A program made the position numbers and the translations under genes. Positions 1 through 5,215 of a DNA stretch of 5,224 nucleotides are shown piece after piece. The notes beneath the pieces were generated by a model, which searched no databases, was not told the DNA's origin, and saw only the letters and a list, made by a program, of their open reading frames with translations. Source of the DNA: Pseudomonadota bacterium. GTDB taxonomy: Bacteria > BMS3Abin14. The first letter of the stretch is position 1; every line of letters begins with the position of its first letter. The stretch is from positions 1-5,224 of the forward strand of contig DAOVVW010000104.1 of the NCBI GenBank assembly GCA_030636965.1. Direction: 5' to 3'.

Positions 1-11
1 CGTGATGGTGA

Positions 12-46
12 TTAGTTGTTAGTTGGAAGTTGTTGGTTGATAGTTA
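12..46. repeat. heptameric tandem repeat, five units
   Basis: Five consecutive 7-bp units can be read: TTAGTTG (12-18), TTAGTTG (19-25), GAAGTTG (26-32), TTGGTTG (33-39) and ATAGTTA (40-46), sharing the core nnnGTTn. The register is kept without indels. Inverted units CAACTAT and CAACTAA lie at 74-87, so the array can fold back on itself. Short heptameric tandem repeats of this kind are known from other bacterial genomes (the STRR elements of cyanobacteria are the best known), but I cannot assign this one to a named family. Confidence 0.75.
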
Positions 47-84
47 CTCCCGGAATCATCATGCCTTTACTAACAACTATCAAC
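36..84. repeat. inverted repeat with 10-bp perfect arms
   Basis: GTTGATAGTT at 36-45 is the exact reverse complement of AACTATCAAC at 75-84, leaving a 29-nt loop. An alternative pairing joins 12-25 (TTAGTTGTTAGTTG) with 74-87, with 13 of 14 positions complementary. The alternative folds arise because both arms consist of the same heptamer. The site lies downstream of ribF and could act as a 3' stem-loop in the ribF transcript, but that role is inference. Confidence 0.65.
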
Positions 85-121
85 TAAGTTAATCCAATAT
101 CTAGTACTCCAATGCTCTACG

Positions 122-187
122 CCGATACCCCGGTACGCCGTTACTTCGTTACGGGTCAATCACCCCCACACCCCCTTACTCCGTTAC
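122..187. repeat. dispersed CCGATACCCC/CCGTTAC repeat, copy 1
   Basis: The module starts with CCGATACCCC (122-131) and contains CCGTTAC (138-144), CGTTAC (147-152) and CCGTTAC (181-187). The same CCGATACCCC and CCGTTAC words recur in the same order at 2842-2872 in the other intergenic region. The last part overlaps the ribF coding end: the sequence TTACTCCGTTACCC at 176-189 is, on the minus strand, the final codons and the TAA stop of ribF. Two copies in one short window point to a genome-wide dispersed repeat. Confidence 0.6.
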
Positions 188-1123
188 CCAAATCTCACCG
201 GCCTGTGAGAAGACCTTAACCGCGCTCTTTACGTCCTCTGATATCTGTGCCCTCAGGGAATGTTCATCCGCAAATTTCATCTCGTCCCTGAGCCTTGTGA
301 GAAAAAGCAGCGTTATCTCACTGCCATACAGTTTCCCGTCGATCTCGAAAAGATGCGCCTCAACCGTAAGGGGCCCCCCTCCGAACGTTGGTCTGGTCCC
401 CACATTTACGGCAGCAGGTCCGGACCGGCCCTCAAATGAAAAAGCTGCTCCGTATACACCATTGGCGGGCAATATCACATCACCACAGTCCAGGTTCACT
501 GTGGGATAACCGAGTCCCTGCCCCCGCCCCTGGCCTTCAATTACAGTACCTCTGACAAAATGGGGTCTGCCCAGCAGATCTTTTGCACTCTCAACATCAC
601 CGTCAGAAAGGGTATCTCTGATCCTGGTACTGCTGACGACAAGTCCCTCAACAAAAACAGAGGGGACACTGTAAACCGAAAATCCTCTCTCCTGCCCAAG
701 GGTCGAAAGAAGATCCACATCCCCTGCCCTGTCCTTTCCGAACCGCCACCCCTGTCCGGCAACGACAGCGGAGACCGACAGTGTATCGACAAGAACCTCA
801 TCGACAAACTGCTCCGGAGTCATTGACGCTATCTGCCTGTCAAAGGGCAGAACCAGGGCGGCGTTCATCCCCAGGTCGGAAGCGATTCGGAGGCGATCTG
901 ATACAGTCATTATCACCCTGGGCTTGTTATCCGGCATTATGGTGGCAGCGGGGTGCCTCGAAAAGGTCAGGATCAAACCATCGGCAGCAATATCTTCGGC
1001 CCTCGAAACGGTTTCTCGAAAGATCGCCTGGTGACCGGTGTGAACACCGTCGAAATTACCTACAGCGGCAACACAGCCGACTTCCTTTTCTCTGATGGAC
1101 TCTAGATCTTCGTATTTCCTCAA
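176..1123 (-). CDS. ribF: bifunctional riboflavin kinase / FAD synthetase
   Basis: RibF makes flavin cofactors in the cytoplasm: the C-terminal domain phosphorylates riboflavin to FMN and the N-terminal domain adenylylates FMN to FAD. Visible N-terminal nucleotidyltransferase signatures are GNFDGVHTGH (residues 22-31) and SSTRIRD (164-170). Visible kinase signatures are GQGRGQGLGYPTVN (197-210), PANGVY (219-224), NVGTRPTFG (240-248) and a glutamate in VEAHLFE (256) at the expected catalytic position. At 315 aa it has the normal bacterial length. The start is TTG, preceded by GGGAG with a 7-nt gap; no in-frame alternative before it is better. It begins 15 nt after the DUF3343 stop, so it is probably the last gene of that operon. 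Oddities: the usual GxDFRFG-like segment reads GQGWRFG (124-130), and the final VTE plus stop come from a dispersed repeat. Confidence 0.96.
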   Translation of the reverse strand: MRKYEDLESIREKEVGCVAAVGNFDGVHTGHQAIFRETVSRAEDIAADGLILTFSRHPAATIMPDNKPRVIMTVSDRLRIASDLGMNAALVLPFDRQIASMTPEQFVDEVLVDTLSVSAVVAGQGWRFGKDRAGDVDLLSTLGQERGFSVYSVPSVFVEGLVVSSTRIRDTLSDGDVESAKDLLGRPHFVRGTVIEGQGRGQGLGYPTVNLDCGDVILPANGVYGAAFSFEGRSGPAAVNVGTRPTFGGGPLTVEAHLFEIDGKLYGSEITLLFLTRLRDEMKFADEHSLRAQISEDVKSAVKVFSQAGEIWVTE

Positions 1124-1138
1124 ATCACCACTCCCGGA

Positions 1139-1417
1139 TCACCCTCCAGAAAGGTTCTCAGAATCCACTTCCATCATGCATTCCCATTCCCTGCCGTCCT
1201 GGCGGTAGATCCTGGCAGGCAGGCAGGTGGAGCTTAAGAAAATATCCTTCGCCCTGTCCACATCGGAGTGTTCCAACCTTATCGCGAGGCCGCAGTCACT
1301 GCTGATCTTGCGCGGCTTCATGACCGTACGGTGCCCCACACCTGCATCTTTGAGAGCTTTTTCGGCCTTCAGAGTCAGGTGGGTTGTAGCAAACACCGCT
1401 ACTAAATCTGTGTTCAA
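1139..1417 (-). CDS. DUF3343 protein, putative sulfur/selenium carrier-like
   Basis: A small soluble protein of 92 aa with the typical DUF3343 layout: an N-terminal beta strand and helix (FATTHLTLKAEKALKDAG, residues 9-26), then the hallmark ISSDCGLAIRLE (38-49) with conserved Cys42. The family is described as putative Se/S-carrier-like, and Cys42 is the obvious candidate carrier residue. Cys65 and Cys79 lie outside the core I recognise. It probably starts at TTG within the 4-nt overlap TTGA with the desulfurase stop; AGGGGG sits 5 nt upstream, inside the desulfurase gene, which suggests translational coupling. Fusion-like adjacency to a cysteine desulfurase-family enzyme suggests it accepts persulfide or selenide from that enzyme; this is inference. 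The stop is TGA and ribF continues in the same reading frame after five codons. Confidence 0.87.
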   Translation of the reverse strand: MNTDLVAVFATTHLTLKAEKALKDAGVGHRTVMKPRKISSDCGLAIRLEHSDVDRAKDIFLSSTCLPARIYRQDGREWECMMEVDSENLSGG

Positions 1418-2589
1418 TTATTCCCCCTGAACTTCTGAAGTTCCCTTACTCCTTCAACCAGGCTAAGTGCCTCCTCCTCCGTGGTGAAAATCCCGGGGCT
1501 CACCCTCACAGTACCTTCCGGGAAGGTACCAATGGTCCTGTGGGACAATGGAGAACAGTGCAGGCCGACACGTACCTGAATACCCCTTGTCTGCTCCAGA
1601 AAAGATCCCACCTCGGCAGGATCAAGATCCTCTACGTTAAAGGAAAGGACCGCTACCTGATCTTCCGGGGAGTCGGGCCCATACAGAACGACCCCCTGGA
1701 TCTTCGAAAGACCCTCAGTGAGGATCTCAACAAGCTTCTGTTCGTGGTTTCTGATGTTGTCCACCCCCCGGGAATTTATGAAACGGATGGCCTCTCCCAG
1801 CGCCGCGATCCCCGGTGTGTTTGGAGTACCACTTTCGAACTTTTCAGGAAGTACCTCCGGCTGCCTGAGCAGGGTTGACTGTCCTCCCGTACCTCCTTCG
1901 ATAATGGGTACGAGATCCACTTCCGGAGCAATGTACAGAAAGCCTGTTCCCTGAGGCCCATACAGGGATTTATGACCCGGTACGGCAAGCAGATCGATCC
2001 CCGTTTCGGTCACATTCAGAGGAAGGACACCCATCGATTGCGCGGCATCTAACAGCACAACAGGCCGGACCCCGTCACTGGTTCCCAGTGAACCGCATAT
2101 TTCCTCCACGGGCTGTATGGATCCGACGACATTGGATGCATGGGTCAGAACGATCAGTCTGGTTTGGGGAGTGATCGCATCTGTTACTGCACCAGCCCTG
2201 ACCATGCCATTTTCGTCTGCCTGAACGCGTGTCACTTCCACACCAATTTCTTCTTCAGCCCTGGCGAGGGGCCTTACAACAGAATTGTGGTCCATGGAGG
2301 TTGTGATTACATGACAGGCCTCCCTGAGAAAACCCGTGATGGCAAGGTTCAGTGCCTGTGTGGCATTGGAGGTAAATATTATCCGCGAACTGTCCTGGGC
2401 ACCGATAAATCGCGCCACTTCCTCCCTTGCCTCGAATATCTCCCGTTCACCCTGAAGGGCCGAATACCCCGCCCTCCCGGGCGTTGAGGAAAGCTCCCTG
2501 ATCGCCCACAGCATCTTTTCCACGACAGGCTCAGGCTTGGGCCAGCTTGTCGCGGCATTATTCAGGTAAATGGGCTTATTACTGCTCAT
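1414..2589 (-). CDS. class V aminotransferase, cysteine desulfurase family
   Basis: A PLP enzyme expected to mobilise sulfur (or selenium) from cysteine or selenocysteine. Visible features: N-terminal YLNNAATSWPKP (8-19), the cofactor-stacking His101 in DHNSVV, Asn153 in ASNVVGSIQP, LLDAAQSMG (179-187) with Asp181 and Gln184, and the Schiff-base Lys207 in AVPGHKSLYGPQG. FESGTPNTPG follows (251-260). Near the C-terminus VGLHCSPLSHRTIGTFPEGT holds Cys345, in the position of the persulfide cysteine of SufS-type enzymes. The GTFPEGTVRVSPG ending resembles the subgroup I remember as TIGR01977 (EF2568-like), which often accompanies DUF3343 proteins and in some genomes selenium-linked genes; that subgroup call is from memory. 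Length (391 aa) is normal. It starts at ATG with GGAGAG 6 nt upstream and appears to be the first gene of the left operon. It is not a housekeeping IscS by motif, but substrate (Cys or Sec) cannot be decided. Confidence 0.93.
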   Translation of the reverse strand: MSSNKPIYLNNAATSWPKPEPVVEKMLWAIRELSSTPGRAGYSALQGEREIFEAREEVARFIGAQDSSRIIFTSNATQALNLAITGFLREACHVITTSMDHNSVVRPLARAEEEIGVEVTRVQADENGMVRAGAVTDAITPQTRLIVLTHASNVVGSIQPVEEICGSLGTSDGVRPVVLLDAAQSMGVLPLNVTETGIDLLAVPGHKSLYGPQGTGFLYIAPEVDLVPIIEGGTGGQSTLLRQPEVLPEKFESGTPNTPGIAALGEAIRFINSRGVDNIRNHEQKLVEILTEGLSKIQGVVLYGPDSPEDQVAVLSFNVEDLDPAEVGSFLEQTRGIQVRVGLHCSPLSHRTIGTFPEGTVRVSPGIFTTEEEALSLVEGVRELQKFRGNN

Positions 2590-2600
2590 ATCTCACTCTC

Positions 2601-2630
2601 CAGGCAATGTGCCTGAAACTCCCAACAGGC
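2601..2630 (-). promoter_or_regulatory. leader with mutually exclusive hairpins before the desulfurase start
   Basis: On the minus strand the segment carries GCCTG (2630-2626), CAGGC (2615-2611) and GCCTG (2605-2601). The middle CAGGC can pair with either neighbour. The downstream pairing extends to a 6-bp palindrome, CAGGCA-CAT-TGCCTG (2615-2601), whose last base touches the Shine-Dalgarno GGAGAG (2601-2596). The upstream pairing would leave that site more open. Such an arrangement could modulate initiation, but the stems are short and the idea rests on the sequence alone. Confidence 0.3.
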
Positions 2631-2687
2631 TGCTAAAAAGTCTGTTAGAAAATAAATGGGTTCCGGCAATAAATAAATATTATCAGG

Positions 2688-2757
2688 CCGCGGTTTTGGT
2701 GAATCACGAAGCGAAGCTGGCATTACGCGCAGCCGAGTGATTACACCCAAAACCCGG
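2688..2757. repeat. imperfect palindrome, MITE/REP-like
   Basis: The left arm CCGCGGTTTTGGTGAATCAC (2688-2707) matches the reverse complement of the right arm 2737-2757 with two small bulges. AATCAC pairs with GTGATT, GGTTTTGG with CCAAAACC, and CCG with CGG. A shorter inner stem (GCTG at 2716-2719, CAGC at 2730-2733) lies in the loop. Weaker complementarity continues outward into the AT-rich flanks (about 2672-2687 and 2758-2774). No transposase is present, so this is either a non-autonomous element, a REP-type sequence or a degenerate terminator; no T-tract supports the last. Confidence 0.65.
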
Positions 2758-2811
2758 CACCATGAATACATTAATACAGATACCCACTATATATTGCCCC
2801 CTCCCCTTAAG

Positions 2812-2834
2812 TCCCCTCCCGCCAGGGGAGGGGA
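2812..2834. repeat. GC-rich hairpin, 9-bp perfect stem
   Basis: TCCCCTCCC (2812-2820) and GGGAGGGGA (2826-2834) are exact reverse complements around the loop GCCAG. The stem can extend into TTAA on both sides (2807-2810 and 2835-2838) past one unpaired base. CCCCTCCC direct copies also occur just left, at 2798-2806. On neither strand does a T-run of five or more follow, so it is better read as a repetitive hairpin than as an intrinsic terminator, although it could protect the 3' end of the GeoRSP transcript. Confidence 0.65.
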
Positions 2835-2841
2835 TTAAACC

Positions 2842-2872
2842 CCGATACCCCAACACTTCCATACCCCGTTAC
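2842..2872. repeat. dispersed CCGATACCCC/CCGTTAC repeat, copy 2
   Basis: CCGATACCCC (2842-2851) is identical to 122-131, and CCGTTAC (2866-2872) matches 138-144 and 181-187. The spacing between the two words differs (24 versus 16 nt), so the copies are diverged or modular. This copy is directly followed by the CTCCGTG repeat. Confidence 0.55.
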
Positions 2873-2877
2873 GTGAA

Positions 2878-2953
2878 CCTCCGTGTACTCCGTGCCTCCG
2901 TGGTGAACCCAAGGCCAAGTTTTCCTCTGTGAACTCTGTGGCTCTGTGGTGAA
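2878..2953. repeat. two diverged copies of a 30-bp CTCYGTG repeat
   Basis: Copy A at 2878-2907 and copy B at 2924-2953 agree at 25 of 30 positions. Four of the five differences sit at corresponding internal positions of the units, with CTCCGTG in copy A and CTCTGTG in copy B. Each copy has three internal CTCYGTG units spaced 8-9 bp, and ends GTGGTGAA. Sequences of this CCGTG/CTGTG type recur between genes in many environmental bacterial genomes as far as I remember, without a known function. Read on the minus strand each unit is CACGGAG or CACAGAG, the first of which resembles part of a Shine-Dalgarno sequence. Confidence 0.7.
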
Positions 2954-3009
2954 AAAATATCTCTAATGCTCTAACTAGGAGCCTGACCCGTTATCAACAC
3001 CGGCTCCTA
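2952..3009 (-). terminator. possible terminator overlapping the end of the SPASM gene
   Basis: TAGGAGCC (2976-2983) and GGCTCCTA (3002-3009) form a perfect 8-bp inverted repeat with an 18-nt loop. The stem includes the TAG stop codon of the SPASM-only gene. On the minus strand a run of six T follows (2957-2952), but it is about 18 nt beyond the stem rather than directly after it. A canonical intrinsic terminator has the T-run adjacent, so this is a weak call. A direct repeat CTCTAA (2961-2966, 2969-2974) fills the gap. Confidence 0.3.
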
Positions 3010-3871
3010 TCGAGCAGAGCGGATCCGGGGCTCCATAGTGACCAAACAGATGGTACACGATCCCGCGACAGCCTCCCTGGCAGGCGGCAAGCAGCGAGCA
3101 GGAACGGCATACGGAAGGGAGCTCGAGAAGATCCTTTCGTATTCTGTCCCTGGCCGGGTTTTTCCAGATACCAGCGAAATCATCCTCGTTGAGATCTCCA
3201 AGGGGAATAAGGAGCGAACAGCACGGATATACGATACCGTCACCATCTATGAAAGCTATGGAATTGCCCGCTTCACAGCCTCCAGGTTCGGGCCCGTCCA
3301 GCCCAAGGAATTCACTGATAATAAAATCATGGATCCGCAGGTGATCCACACCCAATCTGTCAATAACCTCGAGAATATTTTCCCTGTCCAGCTCTTTTAT
3401 CTCCTCCGGCAGCGGCAGAGTCTCGTTTCCCCGGGAACTGATATCATTCGCGTGTCTGTTTGGCAAGGTAAGACCGAACCCGTACCTGGCAGCAGCATCC
3501 AGAATATCGGGAAGCCTGGAAAGGCCGTCCCTTTCGGGAGTCCATCTGAGAGAGGCGATACCCGGTGCAATTTCAGGAAAGAAGCGCTTGCGGATCTCGC
3601 CGGCTTCGCCACGATCAGTTACAGGAAATTCCCATCTCCTTATTCCCTCATTGGTGAGTTCTCTCTTGCAGAGCCTCCAGCCCTCCAGAACGGCTACGAC
3701 TTCAGTTCCATCCCAGGGCAGACCGAGGCCATCTAGATCTCGCGGATCCTGTAACTCAATAACAGTAGAAAGGGGCCGGCAACTGCGAACCTGCCGGGCC
3801 AGATGTTCGGCGCCCCCTTCACCCAGCCGCCAGTGGATACGCCATGGCAGATCGAAGTTACTGCCCATCAC
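2975..3871 (-). CDS. SPASM-domain protein without radical SAM motif (GeoRSP-like)
   Basis: The C-terminal third carries a full SPASM pattern: Cys199-x12-Gly212-x4-Cys217, then Cys255-x2-Cys258-x5-Cys264-x3-Cys268 and Cys286, enough ligands for two auxiliary Fe-S clusters; Cys218 is extra. The remaining N-terminal part (1-190) looks like a degenerate barrel with segments such as IASLRWTPERDGLSRLPDIL, but no CxxxCxxC radical SAM motif exists; only Cys31 and Cys68 occur there. It matches what I recall as the GeoRSP SPASM-domain protein. A non-catalytic partner or electron-relay subunit of the upstream radical SAM enzyme is the likely role (inference). The start overlaps the upstream stop: GTG in a 4-nt GTGA overlap, or ATG one codon later (TGATG). 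GAAGG lies 6 nt before the ATG and only 3 nt before the GTG, so ATG (297 aa) may be the real start. Confidence 0.88.
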   Translation of the reverse strand: MMGSNFDLPWRIHWRLGEGGAEHLARQVRSCRPLSTVIELQDPRDLDGLGLPWDGTEVVAVLEGWRLCKRELTNEGIRRWEFPVTDRGEAGEIRKRFFPEIAPGIASLRWTPERDGLSRLPDILDAAARYGFGLTLPNRHANDISSRGNETLPLPEEIKELDRENILEVIDRLGVDHLRIHDFIISEFLGLDGPEPGGCEAGNSIAFIDGDGIVYPCCSLLIPLGDLNEDDFAGIWKNPARDRIRKDLLELPSVCRSCSLLAACQGGCRGIVYHLFGHYGAPDPLCSIGAGVDNGSGS

Positions 3872-4890
3872 TCGCCTTCACTGTCTTCCGCAACCCAGCA
3901 GTGGGGGTCAGGGGAGTCAAATGAGCCTGTGAGAGCCCATACCCTGGCTGTACAACCGCCCAGACATGACTGATAACAACTGCAGCCGTCACATTTGCCC
4001 TGGGGCGTCTTTTCCCGCATCTTCATAAGGACAGGAGACTCGAACCATATAGAGTTAAAATCGTCCCTGAGGATGTTCCCGATGGACAGGGGAATAAAAC
4101 CGCAGGGGGTAATGTCCCCGTTGGGTTTTATGTGGAGGCTCAGCTTGCCGCATGTGCTGCCCGGAACCGCTGATTCGGGCCTGTGATCTTCAAGAGCGGC
4201 CATGATCGGGTCATCGAAGGACAAATGTACATCACTAACCTTCTTCTGAACCTCAAGGGCATTGACGTAAAAATCTCTCCACTGCATGGGTGTAAGATCC
4301 AGATCGTCCATATTTGTCAGAGCGTCCCCAGTGCATTTGTAGTTGTGCAGGTAAAGAGTGCTCACACCGTGAGACCTGCACAGGTCTACCATCCCCTCCC
4401 AGTTTTCAAGGTTGAGGCGGTTAATAACGCAGGAGATGGTACTTTTAATGCCTGTCCTGGCGAGGTTGTCCAGGGCGGCTACGGCCCTGTCGAAACTCCC
4501 GGTCATATTACGAAGCTGATCGTGGTCTGAAGCGACCGGACTGTCGATGCTGATACCAACACTGGTAAATCCCGACTCTGCGAGTCTTACGGTCTCGTTC
4601 CCGTCAAGCAGATATCCGTTGCTGTTCATGGAAACATTGAGGCCCCGTTCCGACGCCAGGGCGGCAACATGGTGCAGGTGAGGATACACGAGGGGTTCGC
4701 CGCCTCCGAAATTTATCAAGACCACCCCCAGGGCTGCCAGGAGAATAACTATACGACTGACGTCCTCAAGGGGCAGTTGGTCTTCTGTTCGGTCACGGCT
4801 GTAGCAGTGCCTGCACCCGAAGTTGCACCGGTAAGACAGTGTCCAGTTCACTGTCAGCGGAGCGGAAAGCACATCGCTACTTGCTCTCAT
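3868..4890 (-). CDS. radical SAM/SPASM protein (GeoRSP-like)
   Basis: A 340-aa cytoplasmic radical SAM enzyme. Cys22-x3-Cys26-x2-Cys29 (CNFGCRHC) binds the catalytic [4Fe-4S] cluster, and FGGGEPLVYP (61-70) is the SAM-binding motif. SMNSNGYLL (87-95) and GISIDSP (112-118) are further barrel strands typical of the PqqE/NirJ-like branch. The C-terminal SPASM domain is complete: Cys247-x10-Gly258-x4-Cys263, then Cys300-x2-Cys303-x5-Cys309-x3-Cys313 and Cys331, with an extra Cys305. Such enzymes usually modify a ribosomal peptide, or act on tetrapyrroles in the NirJ/Ahb group; the adjacent PqqD-like gene favours a peptide. It starts at ATG with AAGGGA 7 nt upstream and overlaps the PqqD-like gene by 14 nt, indicating coupled translation. 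The trio order supports the GeoRSP assignment, recalled from family descriptions. Substrate is unknown. Confidence 0.92.
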   Translation of the reverse strand: MRASSDVLSAPLTVNWTLSYRCNFGCRHCYSRDRTEDQLPLEDVSRIVILLAALGVVLINFGGGEPLVYPHLHHVAALASERGLNVSMNSNGYLLDGNETVRLAESGFTSVGISIDSPVASDHDQLRNMTGSFDRAVAALDNLARTGIKSTISCVINRLNLENWEGMVDLCRSHGVSTLYLHNYKCTGDALTNMDDLDLTPMQWRDFYVNALEVQKKVSDVHLSFDDPIMAALEDHRPESAVPGSTCGKLSLHIKPNGDITPCGFIPLSIGNILRDDFNSIWFESPVLMKMREKTPQGKCDGCSCYQSCLGGCTARVWALTGSFDSPDPHCWVAEDSEGE

Positions 4891-5215
4891 ATATCATTCC
4901 CTTGTCGATCATCTCGTCCAGAAAGGAATCCACATCAGCTTTCAGTTCTGCAGGGTCCACATCGAAAATCTCCTCCAGGTACCTGACCACTGTGTACCTG
5001 TCCATGCTGCCGTCACAGAGTTTCCAGATCTCGCCCGCAAGAAGGTTAAGCTGGTGCATGATCCCGCTGTCCAGACGGGTGGCTGTACCAACGCCCGTGA
5101 TCTCCTCATCCTCAGCAGTTCGCCCGGGATCGCTCAGGACCTCCCGCACATGATCCTCCCTGTGGGGCTCAGCTCTCCACTGAATGTCCGGATTCCTCAA
5201 AAGATTCCCGGTCAT
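4877..5215 (-). CDS. PqqD-like peptide-binding protein (GeoRSP-like)
   Basis: A 112-aa protein whose second half fits the PqqD / RiPP recognition element fold: residues 48-108 include LNLLAGEIWKLCDGS (56-70), then a helix with TVVRYLEEIFDVDP (75-88) and DVDSFLDEMIDKGMI (94-108). PqqD proteins bind the leader of a precursor peptide and deliver it to a radical SAM/SPASM partner, here encoded immediately downstream with a 14-nt overlap. The first 45 residues are charged and match nothing I recognise; the total is longer than classical PqqD (about 90 aa). The ATG start is supported by GGAGGGG 2-4 nt upstream at the window edge, so the gene appears complete. What lies upstream, including any precursor peptide or promoter, is outside the window. 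Confidence 0.85.
   Translation of the reverse strand: MTGNLLRNPDIQWRAEPHREDHVREVLSDPGRTAEDEEITGVGTATRLDSGIMHQLNLLAGEIWKLCDGSMDRYTVVRYLEEIFDVDPAELKADVDSFLDEMIDKGMIYESK

Larger units (their letters stand above)
1..175. other. intergenic repeat region downstream of ribF
   Basis: No coding region is visible in these 175 bases. The stretch holds a heptameric tandem array (12-46), inverted copies of the same heptamer (74-87), an AT-rich joint, and a CCGATACCCC/CGTTAC module from about 122 that continues into the 3' end of ribF. On the minus strand, where ribF transcription would run out, I see stem-forming sequence but no T-tract, so I do not call an intrinsic terminator here. Confidence 0.7.
2590..2974. 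other. 385-bp intergenic mosaic of repeats between two operons
   Basis: This gap separates the GeoRSP-like block from the desulfurase operon and holds no convincing gene. From the right it contains a CTCYGTG repeat pair (2878-2953), the CCGATACCCC/CCGTTAC module (2842-2872), a perfect GC-rich hairpin (2812-2834), an imperfect palindrome (2688-2757), an AT-rich stretch (2640-2685) and a leader with small hairpins (2601-2630). A promoter for the desulfurase operon must lie here or further upstream. The only AT-rich candidate on the minus strand is TGATAATAT near 2677-2685, but I see no well-placed -35 box, so no promoter is called. Confidence 0.7.

Noticed and set aside
1..187. Heptamer and CCGTTAC repeats as a CRISPR array
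   Set aside because: Units are 7 bp or shorter, adjacent or irregularly spaced, with no unique spacers and no cas genes.
1124..1138. FMN riboswitch upstream of ribF
   Set aside because: Only 15 nt separate ribF from the preceding gene, too little for an RFN element, and none is seen upstream of the operon.
2716..2733. TGGCATTACGCGCAGC as a possible sigma-54 promoter
   Set aside because: The required GG-N10-GC spacing is not met, it lies on the plus strand away from any gene start, and it is the loop of the palindrome.
2812..2834. GC-rich hairpin as a rho-independent terminator
   Set aside because: The stem is strong, but neither strand has a following T-run; the sequence looks like a repetitive CCCCTCCC element.
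3038..3736. A 232-codon open frame on the plus strand opposite the SPASM-only gene
   Set aside because: It is antisense to a gene with a complete SPASM cysteine pattern, its product resembles no family I recognise, and no ribosome binding site precedes its GTG.
4183..4986. Plus-strand open frames opposite the radical SAM and PqqD-like genes
   Set aside because: They mirror coding sequence whose motifs are convincing on the minus strand; their products show no recognisable domain.
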